64,000 nucleotides of DNA, taken from assembly GCF_905220365.1 (NCBI RefSeq), contig NC_061135.1, forward strand, positions 1,629,501-1,693,500, written 5' to 3'. Positions 13,305 through 25,166 of this stretch are shown here, piece by piece. The DNA comes from Vanessa cardui (lineage: Eukaryota > Arthropoda > Insecta > Lepidoptera > Nymphalidae). Made by a program: the position numbers and the translations under genes. The number at the start of each line of letters is the position of its first letter. The first letter of the stretch is position 1. The notes beneath the pieces were generated by a model. That model was not told the origin of the DNA and made no database searches. It was given only the letters and a program-made list of their open reading frames with translations.

Positions 13305-13577
13305 TGTTAGAACGCGTGCATCTTAACCGGTGATTCCGGGTTTAAATCCAGGCAAGCACCGCTATATTTATGTGCTTAATTTGTGTTTATAATTCATCTC
13401 GTGCTCGGCGGTGAAGGAAAACATCGTGAGGAAACCTGCATGTATCTAATTTCATCGAAATTCTACCACATGTGCATTCTACCAACCCGCATTGGAACAG
13501 CGTGGTGGAATATACTCCAAGCCCTCTCCTTGATGGTAGAGGAGGCCTTAGCCCAACAGTGGGAAATTTACAGGCTG
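13305..13577 (+). repeat. SINE A copy
   Basis: Starts inside the tRNA-like head (TTAGAACGCGTGCATCTTAA) and runs through the body to AAATTTACAGGCTGG. It is nearly complete. Confidence 0.8.
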
Positions 13578-15964
13578 GTACTTTACTTTGTCAAAGCGTA
13601 TTCGAAATCACTTATAAATTAAATAATACCAATACAATATTACATACGTACTGGTATGTTATGAGTTTCAAGTGATACTAATAAATATAACACTTTTATC
13701 CTCATAGCATAAAATTCTGATTGTAAATGACTCAGAATTGCAATATTTGTTGACGTTTCTCGTTATTGGTCTGCTACTGATATTCTAGTTATAGCCCCAA
13801 TACCTTATATAAGATCTTAATAGCCTTGCCTTCCTAAATACACGAACTATATATAATCTACATATAATATAATCGTACAATTATATAAAAGTCGTTTAAC
13901 ACGTTCAACAAATGTATCTTACTTAATATTAATAAACATTAGCTGTTACTAAATTAAACGTCACTAAAATATTCCTAGGATCAAACTTAAACTCATAACT
14001 TATTTCTGAGTAAATACATCTATGTATTCAATGCAGTACCTTTCACGGGTAGAATTGTAACAGTAAAATAATAATAATAATAAGCACATATGCCTATTTG
14101 TCTATTATTGATCCATATTAATCATACATCCAACACAAACTTAGCCTTTGATATAAATACGATAGAAATATTTACATAACGACACAGTTCTAACTCTTAA
14201 CACAAAATTAGTTTCTTATAACCTTGTGTAATACAAGACTCATTTTACGATAAAGAATCAGAATAGCGGATCGTTCAGGGGCTAATTCTACTAATAATGT
14301 CAATTTATTGCCATCGACATGAAAGGTACTGTTATGCAGTAATTCGGTTGAAAATAGTAGAATTTTACCCCAGGAAATGTTATTAGGTATTCTATGCGAT
14401 CACGATTAATACACTTATTGTGAATTAAAAATAAATAAACAGTTCTTATATATTATAGCACATTAATATAAGACATTTCGAGAACCATTATTACTGTAAA
14501 CTCAAAGATACTTTAAACTAATATTATCAAAAGAATAATTTCACTTACCAGACAAATAAATTCTTAGTAATTAGAAATGTAAATTATTTCATATCACAGT
14601 TAGTCACAAGCCTTATAGACTTTATAATATATTTACTTGTACGTGTTAATTATTATATGTTGTGTATGACACATAACAGCTTATGCGCTACATGTACGCG
14701 CGGTCGTCGCCCGTGTGATGCTGAATGAAAACGTTTATATAGCATCTTTCAGACTAATCATTTATGATAATAGGGTGACCATAAATCATGGAAATCATAT
14801 ATTTTTATCGTACACTTAGACTGCCTTGTGCAAATATTTTTTCTATATAAAAATGTCATGTTAAATCGTCGTAAATTAATATTCTGGTATTTTTATCACG
14901 TTTCTGCTCATGGCTTTTACTGAGCTATTTGTTGTTTTTCGTGTCAATAATTAATTAAATTTATTTTATTTTTTCATTTACGAATTTGTTATATTAAAGT
15001 TATCGTTGTATATAAATGAAAATTAATATATACTTAACAATAACGACTATGCGGACTGGTGACAAAATGCTAGTATATTGTGCTAATGTACATTAATTTA
15101 TTTATTGGTGGAAATAATGAAAGACGAGTAATAACTGAGTTTTCCATTTATTATAACTCTATAATAGGACATTTAAATGTCCTTCTAAGAATATACTTAA
15201 GTTCAGTTAATATAATAATGTACTCGTAAATTTTTCAGATTATTTATAATTACGTGGCATAACTGGTTAATAGTACTACGATTATATGTTAGACATATTG
15301 TGGAGAACACAACACATAACTGTTTCAACTAAATTTGACGGGACAAAATAATTCATACGAGAAAATATTATTTTAATTGATACAGTTACACATACAGACA
15401 GATACAATTTCACATACATATATTACGTCAATTCGACGTCAAACAGTATTTATTTGGGTTTTACGCACGTGCTTAGAATAGACTATAGTTAATATCTAAG
15501 TTTGTAATTATCTAGAAATATTTCATGACATGTTAAATAATAAAGAATATTGTCGAGTTAATTATTAATAAAAATTAATGTCATTGTAATCACTCAGAAC
15601 ACTTGCCTTTATGTATGCGTTATAGTTACACTTTATCCTGTCGCTTATCAGTTATTAATAACATTGGTTTCCTGGTCGTGCTATAATTCAATGTAATTCT
15701 AACAGCGATATAACTTAAATTGTCAAGTAACTTTTTATTTCAAGTTTTGCATTACGTCATTATTTAACAAATATAATAATGTCCCACATTTTAACGGAAT
15801 GTATTGTCACCGGCGTCTCCACAATCGCGTTTACTAAAAATAGAAGACAATAACAGTGGAAATGCAAGAGACGCAGGGAGATAATAGAAGCTGTGTAGAG
15901 CAGACTGAAATATCTGGGCAGTGTGGTCTGTTATTAAAGCGACTGAAAAAAGAAATTATTTTAT
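13578..15964. other. AT-rich intergenic DNA, nothing recognised
   Basis: No coding exon, RNA gene or named repeat is supportable. A brief GC-richer patch around 14690-14720 might be promoter-like, but there is no further evidence. Confidence 0.45.
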
Positions 15965-16205
15965 TATAATAGCAACTAACACCCGCCCGGCTTCGGACGG
16001 GTCCAATGCTATGACATCATATCAGAAACTTCTAAAATTATCAGTGTGTCTTTTACTAAATTGTTTATGAATTATACACAGAAACATTCCTCTCAAATCA
16101 GTCAATCTTATAAAAAAAACCGCATCAAAATCCGTTGCGTAATTTTAAAGATCTAGGCATACATAGGGGTAGACAGCGGCAAGCGACATTGTTGTATACT
16201 ATGTA
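15965..16205 (+). mobile_element. Helitron-like non-autonomous fragment
   Basis: Begins with a GC hairpin (CCCGCCCGGCTTCGGACGGG). It ends with CCGCATCAAAATCCGTTGCG, GTAATTTTAAAGATCTAGGC and a tract ending ATACTATGTAATGAT. The same block recurs at about 23680-23765. Hairpins and ends of this kind are typical of lepidopteran Helitrons; the class is tentative. Confidence 0.5.
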
Positions 16206-16830
16206 ATGATAATGATTATTATATATGTAATGATTATGATTATGTAATGATATTAATAATATTTCATTTATTTACTAAATAACAATTAAAGTTAGGATTA
16301 TATAAGAGTGGCATAGTGTGAGTTGTTGTTATTGATTTATTCACTTACGGCTAGTCAAATCATTATCGGCGTTCATTAGTGTAAGTGACGCACGTGCTAA
16401 CTACATGCCTTAGTGTGCGTGAGATGACATTTAGATATATATTTTTAATTTTCATAAAAATAAGAAATTTATTTAACCGAGAAGGTACTTTCCTACTAAC
16501 ATAAGTCTATACACTATTACATTACACTCAATATTGGTTATAATGCAATGTAAAAAAATAACTATAATTTTAAACTATTAGTTCAAATAAAGCTGAAGCG
16601 GTGAATTGTTACTTTTCGGTAATGAGGTTTAAAGTCTCTTTAATTCCTTCAGAGAATCCAATGAGATTGAAAATCACGTGATTTTTAGTAGAGAGTTTTG
16701 TTTAGGCGTAGGACCAACAGGGTGTAACTGTACCTGCTTTCCGAGCTACAAAAGGGAAAATACTGGCAACTTTCAAATTGTGAATTTCGAATATCGAATT
16801 TATTTTCATAACTAAATGATGTTCTATTAA

Positions 16831-16921
16831 CAATTCAAAATATACTTTATTCAAGTAGGGTTTTTACAAGCTCTTTTGAATCGTCATCTAACAAATATTT
16901 TAAGTGAAGCTACCATCGAAT
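16831..16921 (-). repeat. LINE 3' UTR fragment
   Basis: Minus-strand remnant of the LINE tail block (TACTTTATTCAAGTAG, then TTTTGAATCGTCATC, then AAGTGAAGCTACCAT). Confidence 0.55.
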
Positions 16922-16987
16922 AATATAATAAACTTATGCTGATAAAAAGTACAACAATTTATTATTACGTCATATGTATATTATATT

Positions 16988-17214
16988 ATATGAGACAATA
17001 TCACATACATTACTCTGATCTCAATGTAAGTAGCTAAAGCACTTGTGTTATGGAAAATCTGAAGTATCGACGGTACCACTAACACTCAGACCCAAGACAA
17101 TGATAAAAAAAAATAATGATAATCTACATCGACTCAACCGGGAATCGAACACGAGACCTCGGAGTGGTGTACCCATGAAAACCGGTGTACACACCACTCG
17201 ACCACAGAGGTCGT
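16988..17214 (-). repeat. SINE B (tRNA-derived)
   Basis: On the minus strand the head at about 17214 reads like a tRNA gene: an A-box-like segment TGGTCGAGTGG and a B-box-like GGTTCGATTCC. A constant body ends in AATGTATGTGATATTGTCTC. Five further copies exist in the window. It is not a functional tRNA gene because the body is attached and repeated. Confidence 0.78.
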
Positions 17215-18137
17215 ATAGTGAGCCAACCGCTTTTATTTTATTATATAGACGATTCACAGCAATACTTGAATAGGATTTGTAAAACAACAAACCGATGTTC
17301 GGTCATACACTTAGCGTATAATAAAATCATGATTCATATTAATGTCATAATTATTACAGAAAATTCCTCATATTTTCGAATATTTCCGATTGATTTTTGC
17401 GGTGAGTTGTGACTTTGTGTCTAAAGAATATGTTAGAGAATCCAATTAATAGAATTTGACAAGATAATAAAAAGCGACAAATAAGGCATTGTTTACTTAC
17501 ATGAGGATTATTTACTTCAAGACCTTAAATGTATGACAAATAAGAACTAACATTATTTTGATTGATCTGAGCATTACATGAATGTCCTCCTGTCATCAGT
17601 GGAGGTAATAGAAAATAGTAAGGTAAATAATATGCCTTTTATGAAACGGTAAAGTTAAAAATAACTGTGTAATTTTATTATAGATAATAAAAATAATAAT
17701 ATAGATAGTAAAAATAATAAGATATAAACAGAAAGTTTAATAATTTACTTGCGTAGTAAGACTTACTAACTCATCCATTATTTTACCAGAATTCGCTTTT
17801 CTTTGAATTGCAGCTTTAGGGTTGAGCTTAATGAACAAATTAAGTATGTAACATCCAATGGTAGCTTTCCGAGGAAGTAAAATTGTTGCAAGAAATAAAT
17901 ATTATCAATTTTTCCAATATCGATGCGCTGAGCACTAAAATGTAAAAATAAATATTAATATTAAGATAAATTCAATCTGATATGTTTATTGGAATAACAA
18001 AATCTCTATCAAGTTGATCGATCGATCATCTTAAAGCAATGACGATGAGCCAGGCGTGTCTTGTACTTAGTTAATCGGCCAAATTTGCACGTGTCCAATA
18101 AAGTTTTTAGTAATAAAAAATAGTTATAAATATTAGA
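17215..18137. other. Intergenic DNA, nothing recognised
   Basis: AT-rich, no supportable gene or named repeat. Confidence 0.45.
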
Positions 18138-18346
18138 CAACATCACATACATTACTCTGATCCCAATGTAAGTAGCTAAAGCACTTGTGCTATGGAAAAA
18201 TCAGAAGTAACGACGGTACCAAAAACACCCAGACCCAAGGCAACATGAGAACTAATAAACTTTTTCTACATTGACTCGGTCGGGAATCGAACCTGGGACC
18301 TTGGAGTGGCGTATCCATGAAAGAGACACTACTCGACTGGGGAGGT
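18138..18346 (-). repeat. SINE B copy
   Basis: Same family as 16988-17214. The tRNA-like head (GGTTCGATTCCCGACCGAG) is on the minus strand, slightly decayed, with a deletion near the A box. Confidence 0.75.
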
Positions 18347-19269
18347 CGTCAAAGTAATTTTAGGCTAAATTTTGGACTTTAACAAGCATTCATTTTATTT
18401 TGGAGATACATTACAGACATTATATGATAGAGATTGCAGAGGCAGCTTTACCTATAGTGCAGTGTAAGGCACATCCAAAGATGCTTTGCTCGCGGAACTT
18501 GAAGACTATGCACCCGTGGTACGACCAATGCCGGGTACATACCGGTAGCAAGGCAAGGTGCGCCACCACACTGCGTCTTTACCAACTCTTTACAAGCATA
18601 TTAACTCTTTGTCCATACTCGTGCGAAATGCTCAGTTTCCCGCTCACTCCGGTTTTGAAAAAGAATATTTTTTCGCTTAAGTATGACGAAAAATACAAGT
18701 CATCCCTGAGGGATACGATATAGACGGGGAATTATTCCATCTCAAAACCCTTTCTTCCTAAAAAACACATTTACTTCCCGACCATTTAAAATTGTACTAT
18801 TTGTATCCGAATTTCCCTTAGAAAATATAACTGCAAGTATTCTATTTTGACCCCCTCCTAAGTAGGTGCTAGGGTATTGGTTGCACACGGGCGCCTCAAG
18901 GGCTAGAGGCGCCTCTGTAAAAGGTCCAGAATAATTAATATAAATTCCACCGAAAAGAAACCGCAAACACTGGGTTTCTTATCGTCTTATAACATTTGCT
19001 CTAAGGATCTGTACGGAGGCTGTAATAACAATTATATAATGTATTATTTAAAACAATAACTTCATAATGATATATATACAATATCCTGCTCATGAGTCTT
19101 GTCACAGAGTTCATCAAAGTCATGCGTCTGCAAACAGCAGATTGGTCAACACTTGGTCCGGTATCTTGATGCACTTCAATAGTAAGTATAGATAATAATT
19201 TACAATATGAACTGGTTAGCAATAGCGACAGGATAGCAACAGGACATATCGCTAAAGAATCTTGTGGTA
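18347..19269. other. Intergenic DNA with an unexplained 107-codon frame
   Basis: A plus-strand open frame at 18400-18723 contains six Cys, but I recognise no domain and no splice partners, so it is left uncalled. The rest is AT-rich without recognisable features. Confidence 0.35.
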
Positions 19270-19365
19270 TTAAAATCAAAAATCAAAATAAACTTTATTC
19301 AAGTGAGCTTTTACAAGCACTTTTGAATCGTCATTTAACAACTAAGTGAGGCTACCATTGCTTAG
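19270..19365 (-). repeat. LINE 3' UTR fragment
   Basis: AAATCAAAATAAACTTTATT followed by CAAGTGAGCTTTTACAAGCA, the start of the LINE tail block on the minus strand. Only about 95 bp remain. Confidence 0.6.
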
Positions 19366-19455
19366 AAAGTATATTAAAGTTGAAATATTTATTTGAAATA
19401 ATTATTTAAATACCTTAGCACCTAAATATATATAAAAGTTAACATTTATCAGCAG

Positions 19456-19727
19456 ACATGGCCCAGTGGTTCGAAGGCGTGCATCTTAACCGATGATTTA
19501 GGGTTCAAACCCAGGCAAGCAACACTATATATATGTGCACTTAATTTGTGTTTATAATACATCTCGTGCTCGGTAGTGAAGGAAAACATCGTGAGGAAAC
19601 CTGCATTTCATCGAAATTCTGCAACATGTGCATTCCACCAACCCGCATTGGTGGAATATGTTCCAAGCCCTTTCGTTAATGGGCGAGGAGGCCTTAGCCC
19701 ATCAGTGGGAAATTTACAGGCTGTTAC
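19456..19727 (+). repeat. SINE A copy
   Basis: tRNA-like head ACATGGCCCAGTGG and the body through AAATTTACAGGCTGTTAC. Internal small deletions remove the CATGTGTCTAATT segment. Confidence 0.78.
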
Positions 19728-20448
19728 TTTACTATAATATATAAATACGTAAACAAATAAATGTATTTTTTTTATATTTTGTTTAACAACAAAACCTTGA
19801 GGAAACATCGTGATAAAGATAGTCCGAATTTAAATTTTTCTTATCTGGCAACAGATGATGCATTTGCTCTTCTGACAGGTAAAGGCCCGATTGTTATCTG
19901 ACAGGGGAATAAACAGACTCATCTTCAGATCTTGTCTAAAGTATATCGGTCTTTAGCCGAAAATTTACGCGTGAGAGTTTTATATACAGCGTGCTCTGTG
20001 AAACAATAAGACGTAAAATGTACTTCTGTTGTTAGTAAGACGTAAAATGTAATTAATGTCTTAACTGTTAATTAATGGTGTTTAATTTTTGATCGTACTA
20101 TTTAAGTTTCATTAAACAAAAATTAAAATGGCGTATATTTCTACTGCAAATGCATTTTATTAAAACTAGTTTATATTTAATTTTTTAACCGTAATAACAT
20201 TTGTGTTTGTTGGTCCAGGAAATTGTATAATATTAAACCATATTAATTATGAATTAAATATTACATTTCAGGTAAATCCGTTAATTTTTTTAAGCTATTT
20301 TCAAATTAAACCTGACTTAATAAATGACAAGAAATGCACTTCGAAAAACTGAAATAGATTTCATTTTTATAAATAAAATATTTTATTATATATAAAAAAA
20401 AATATTATACAATATATAAATAAAATATTTTAAAAATGAAACGCGTTC

Positions 20449-20632
20449 TAGAGTGGAGACCCCGTCTCGGCACACGTAGGACATCCTCAAGCACGGCGTA
20501 GTGACGATAGACGCAAGGCGGCTGGCAGGAGCTGGATGCGAGTAGCCGGAGAAAGACCACAGTGGCGTGCACTTGGAGAGGCCTATGTCCAGCAGTGGAC
20601 AAAAACGGGTTGATGATGTGATGTGATATCAA
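20449..20632 (+). mobile_element. RTE-like LINE 3' end
   Basis: Encodes a decayed plus-strand version of the RTE reverse-transcriptase C-terminus (VLEWRPRLGTR-type). It ends in AGTGGACAAAAACGGGTTGA followed by a short TGATG-rich tail. The same family is inserted on the minus strand at 58804-59073. The 5' part is missing. Confidence 0.65.
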
Positions 20633-20637
20633 GTAGA

Positions 20638-20675
20638 TACCCGTGCGAAGACGGGCGGGTCGCTAGTTAAGTAAA
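20638..20675 (+). mobile_element. Helitron-like 3' terminus
   Basis: A GC hairpin (ACCCGTGCGAAGACGGG) followed by CGGGTCGCTAGT. A hairpin just before a CTAG-type end is characteristic of Helitron 3' termini. The rest of the element is not delimited. Confidence 0.45.
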
Positions 20676-20904
20676 GATGTTTCTAACATCTGTATAAGAT
20701 AATTTGTTTTTGTATATTTACGTGATGTGCCTAAAGTCTATCTGTCGCTGCAAAACACAGATATTGCACGCGATAATGTCAGATTTAACACACTTTTCTC
20801 AGATTGAAAACTGCTATCTCTTCTTGGTAACGTAAAATTGACTTATCATGTTATTTTATTCCCTTATTTATATAATGACTTAAGATTATATAATATCACA
20901 TTAA

Positions 20905-20965
20905 TTAAGGGCTAAGGAGGGCTGGTTTGTTTTTTGCCCAGGTGACCGGAATGCAAATTCAACGG
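20905..20965 (+). repeat. LINE fragment
   Basis: AGGGCTGGTTTGTTTTTTGC, then CCAGGTGACCGGAATGC. The same block occurs at 22250-22310 within a longer LINE 3' end, so this is a small relic of that family. Confidence 0.45.
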
Positions 20966-21084
20966 AGAAACACAAAAAAATTGTACTTAATGTTAATAAT
21001 CTTATGTGAAAAAATAATGATTAATAATGAAACTTTAAGTCTTATAATAATTATTTTTAGAAATCAAAAATTATTATTCAAAAA

Positions 21085-21270
21085 AATTAAATCAAAATTA
21101 ACTTTATTCAAATCGGCTTTTAAAAGCACTTTTGAATCGTCATGAAGCTACCACCGTTTCGGAAAGTAGATTCTACCGAGAAGAACCTGCAAGAGACTCA
21201 GTAGTTACTCTTTTTCAACATTTAAAAAATACAAGTCAAGGTAGTTAAATACAATTATTTAAATTAATAT
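21085..21270 (-). repeat. LINE 3' UTR copy
   Basis: Minus-strand LINE tail including the CTTTTGAATCGTCATGAAGC and AGATTCTACCGAGAAGAACC blocks shared with 32545 and 57170. Confidence 0.65.
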
Positions 21271-21339
21271 AATATAGAAGACTTGTTATTTCGGTCTTGC
21301 TTCACTTAATTGCTTGAGGGTTTTTATAGCGCATCTCGT

Positions 21340-21450
21340 TTTTGATTTGGTGTTTGTGCAAGCCCAAATTGCAAGGCGGGCTTACACCACCACCAGGTAC
21401 CACCTACACATCAGTTATTCTACCGCTAAGCAGTATTCCTACGCAGTATT
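21340..21450 (+). repeat. Repeat C fragment, inverted relative to its neighbour
   Basis: TTTGTGCAAGCCCAAATTGC, then CCAGGTACCACCTACACATC and CAGTTATTCTACCGC, matching the inverse of repeat C. It is diverged and lies head-on to the full copy that follows. Confidence 0.5.
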
Positions 21451-21451
21451 G

Positions 21452-21755
21452 TTGTTTTTTTTTTATTGTATAGGTTGGCGGACGAGCATATTGGCTATCT
21501 GATGGAAAGTGCTCACCATCACCCATAGACAATGATGCAATGATGCTGTAAGAAATATTAACTATTTTTTACATCGTCAATGTGCCACCAACCTTGGGAA
21601 TTAAGATGTTTTGTCCCTTGTGCCTGTAGTTACACTTTCTCACTCACCCTTCAAACCGGAACACAACAATACTGAGTACTATTATTTGGCGGTAGAATAA
21701 CTGATGAGTGGGCAGTACCTACCCAGACGGGCTTGCACAAAGCCCTACCACCTAG
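21452..21755 (-). repeat. Repeat C, full-length copy
   Basis: Same family as 1650-1940. It starts in a T-run and TATAGGTTGGCGGACGAGC and ends at AAAGCCCTACCACC. A small duplication (ATGATGCA) is present near the start. Confidence 0.75.
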
Positions 21756-21954
21756 GGTTCCGGATTGAAGGATGAGTAAGCCATTATAACTACAGGATTA
21801 AAATAATTAATTATGTCTTATTTTATGTAGATCATATTTATCATTATATTAAATATTTTAAAATGAAAGATAAAAGAAGAAGTAAATGTAGTGTTAAAAA
21901 TGCACGGGCAATTGCGAGTCCGTAGATGTTGCAAATAAAATAATAAAAAAAAGA

Positions 21955-22555
21955 CAGGCATAAGGGATATAACATTTCAGTTCCCAAGGTTGGTAGCGCA
22001 TTTTAAATCACTAAAATTAATTTTGTTATTATTATTTTTAATTCTTCGTATAGTGATCCTAGTCTTTATTACTTAATGCTTCTAATTTGTAATAGATATC
22101 AGTGGAAACTTGATTGGGTTATGTATTATTTTCTTATGTTTTTATATTACTGTTCTATTGTACTGTTACGCTTGGCCCTTGGAGTAGTGGTGCAAAAAGC
22201 TTCATCAAAAGTATAACATTCGCCTCGCCTCATTGCCTCCACTGGTGACAAGAGGGATGGTTCGTTTTTTGCCCAGAGGATCGGAATTGCGATTCAACGG
22301 GGAAATGCTGCTAGCATTCTTGCCACCATTCCACGCGGTCAAGATTTATACAGTAACTAGTTTTAGTTCATATTTGTATATATATATTTAAGCATTTAAT
22401 GTTGTTAATTCTTATGTTAATAAACTGTTTTTGTACTGTTTGTTTCCCGAAAATAAATAAATAAATAAAAAATTACATTGCCATTATCTATGGGCAGTGA
22501 AGACCCCTTACCATCAGGTAGCTCAATTACTCGTACATCAACCTATATCATATAA
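21955..22555 (+). repeat. Repeat C copy interrupted by a LINE 3' end
   Basis: 21960-22005 (ATAACATTTCAGTTCCCAAG, then GTTGGTAGCGCATT) and 22483-22555 (ATTATCTATGGGCAGTGAAG through the A-tail) are two parts of one plus-oriented repeat C copy. The 475 bp between them are foreign, and some 45 bp of repeat C are lost at the junction. Confidence 0.55.
22180..22482 (+). mobile_element. LINE 3' end (family not identified)
   Basis: A plus-strand frame near 22250-22345 encodes a segment with AIQRGNAASILATIP, a C-terminal motif I have seen in lepidopteran retroelement proteins. It is followed by a 3' UTR ending in an AAATAAATAAATAAA tail at about 22480, consistent with LINE insertion. The 5' part is absent. 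Confidence 0.5.
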
Positions 22556-23319
22556 AAAATACGCATTGGTCTTAGATGAGAAAATCGAAAATCGAACTCA
22601 GCGCCATTTGTTTTTTGTGTAAGATAAAGCATGTGCCATTCTTGTGTGGTCAGCTGAACCAGGGACGAATGTCATTATGAAACACAGTGAGATTTAGACT
22701 AGAGTTTAACAAAAATTTACTGTGAACATATGACAGACAGAACATATGATCATGTTTCACAGAAATGTTCCTACCCTCATGAAATAAAAGTTGCTAAGAT
22801 TTAAAAGAATTGAAAACTACTTTAATAATGTCAATAAACCTATTAAATTAAAAACGCATATTTAATGATAAACATATTACATTAATGCATTTCATAATTC
22901 TTTTCTTGTTTTAATCTTAATCTTTTATTAATCTGTGGTAACATCTCTACACAATATGGTCCAATTATGAAGTATGTTGACGCTATCAATTGAGTAATTA
23001 GTACCAATTAATAAATAGGCCACATTTCCCCTCACAACATAAGAATGTAAGAGCAATGAAAAAATATATAAATAGATTGTTTTTAATTACTCAACAACAA
23101 TCGTCCTTGCTGATTAATACGTAGCGTTTAATCTTTTTTGAAATTGGTGTACCTCTATTATTTGTACTATCATTTTAAAAAGTGGATATGGATATTCGCA
23201 AGTTACTTAAACCAAAACGGTCAGTATTCTCATTTTGTGACGTTTGCTCGGAGTAATGTTCGATTCGCAACAAAATATTACTACTACCTACTACGTTTTT
23301 TAAGCTATTGCATATTTTC
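22556..23319. other. Intergenic DNA, nothing recognised
   Basis: AT-rich, no supportable gene or repeat. Confidence 0.4.
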
Positions 23320-23765
23320 TATCGCGGCCCGCGGGCCTTGAGAGCGGGGACCGAATCCAGAAATTCCGTAAAGAAAAAACCTCACGATCCCCAATCCGCA
23401 GTCTTCGACACGGCGTTGTGTGCGTGCGATTAAGCGTATTTTCAACCGACTTCAAAAAGGAGGAGGTTATCAATCGAAATCGTCTGTATTTTTTTTTTAT
23501 GTTTGTTACCTCATAACTTTGCACTGGGTGGTTCGCACAGGTGCAATACTGATACTAAATATATAATAATTTGTTTATTTACGACATCATATTGCAAACT
23601 TATAAAATTATTAGTGTTTCTTTACTATATTGTTCATGTATTATATAGGCAAACCTTCCCCTTGAATCACACTATCTATTAAAAAAAACCGCATCAAAAT
23701 CCGTTGCGTAGTTTTAAAGATATAGGGACAGAGAAAGCGACTTTGTTTTATACGATGTAGTGATG
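23320..23765 (+). repeat. Composite of old repeats including a Helitron-like end
   Basis: 23435-23530 holds CAACCGACTTCAAAAAGGAG followed by GAGGTTATCAAT, a widespread lepidopteran repeat block. 23680-23765 matches the Helitron-like fragment at 15965-16205 (CCGCATCAAAATCCGTTGCG). The boundaries are unclear. Confidence 0.45.
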
Positions 23766-24301
23766 GAACTCCTAACGGCTTACAGTTAGGGTGCGATTTG
23801 GGGCAGAATTTCTTACTGTCTTTAATCAAATTTTGTGTATATGATGTACGACATATATTAGCTCTTTTGCAAATTTTTTTTACTGAGTTCGCTTACAGCT
23901 CTTTCGAGGATTTGTAGTTTATGCCGCATGACGTGTTAAAGCCGCATTTTCGAAAGTCTATTTTTGCTTTATTCGAAAGTTTCTTTTGAAATTGTCCCCG
24001 AAGTAGTTTCTGATTCATATTTATAAACGGCACGCTTAATCTATCCATATTAAGAAAAAATAGTTAGTCTACATCAGCTTTACTTAAAATAAAAAAATAA
24101 ATAAAATTTTAACAAAAAGAAAAACCGACTTCAAACAAAACACTATTTTAAAACAAATAAAAATGCTGTAAAAAGCAATAAAAATAATTGCATATTTAAC
24201 ATATTTTTTAGAGTCCTCCTAGGTAAAATTAAATGAAAAATATTAGACTACTTAAAAGTCGATTTACGATTTTATAACGTAGTTATAGTTATTGTGGGTC
24301 G

Positions 24302-25166
24302 GCATTAGAAATTCGCATCCCGAATTTGATGATAGTAGGGGTTGTTTCTTAAAGGGGTTGTTCCCCTCTCTCGAAATTTACCACTCCCAACCCGCGGAAA
24401 CCCATAGTTTTTTTTTAATGTGCGTTTAAAGTTACGTGTAACGGATCGATATTTTACATTATAATTAACCTTAAATCATTACTTTTATGTTTATTAGCTT
24501 TTTTCTGTATTATATTTTAACAAATACTATATTAATTTATAGTAAAAAAAAGTGTAAAAGTTTAATTTAATTTTGTAGTGAAGCGATTCTTTTGTAAAGA
24601 AAATAATAATCACCCAGAAGATTTTACGAACATGATAATAGAATACAATATAACATAAAATATAAAAAGATCCATTTATCGCATTATTAAATTTAGTCAA
24701 GTATATATAGAGATAAATGGTTCTTATAAATTTCAAAAATATACCTATTGTTGTTTCTATTTTTCACCCAAAATTAACAGCTGTGAGGGGCACAGGAGTG
24801 GCGAAGCCACTCCGGCAACAAAAATAGTAGATAGTTATAGTAGCTAAGGATAGGTTAGGTTAGGTTAGATTTTATGACCAAACGCTGCGCAAGCCGAGCG
24901 AGCGAAGCGAGCGTGCCGCGGCAGCGGCCGGCGCAGCGCCAGAAATCACATTGTATACCAATAATTGGAATTTTATATCTCCCCCTTCCAAAATTTAACT
25001 AACAGTACGAATTTTGATGATTTTAGTATTGAAATTTTAAAATTGAAAAAAAAAAAAAACTAATGATTTCCACGCGGGGGGAGTGGTGGTGTAGGTACTA
25101 CACCACCCCCCCCTTACCCCCCCACCCCTTCCCCAACCTTAAATTCGGGATGCGAATTTCTAATGC
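24302..25166. mobile_element. Long-TIR DNA element, 865 bp, no transposase
   Basis: Perfect 26-bp terminal inverted repeats (24302-24327 and 25141-25166). The left one begins GCATTAGAAATTCGCATCCC. The interior has CCACCCC-rich tracts, a GC-rich core at 24890-24955 and a short GGTTAGGTTAGGTTAG run. I could not see a clear target-site duplication, so the superfamily is undetermined. The only sizeable frame (24527-24736) is low complexity. Confidence 0.7.

Noticed and set aside
18400..18723. 107-codon plus-strand frame with several Cys
   Set aside because: No signal peptide, domain or splice partners seen. Length is within chance for this window.
24840..24875. Telomere sequence from the GGTTAGGTTAGGTTAG run
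   Set aside because: Only about three units inside a transposable element; too short for an interstitial telomere claim.
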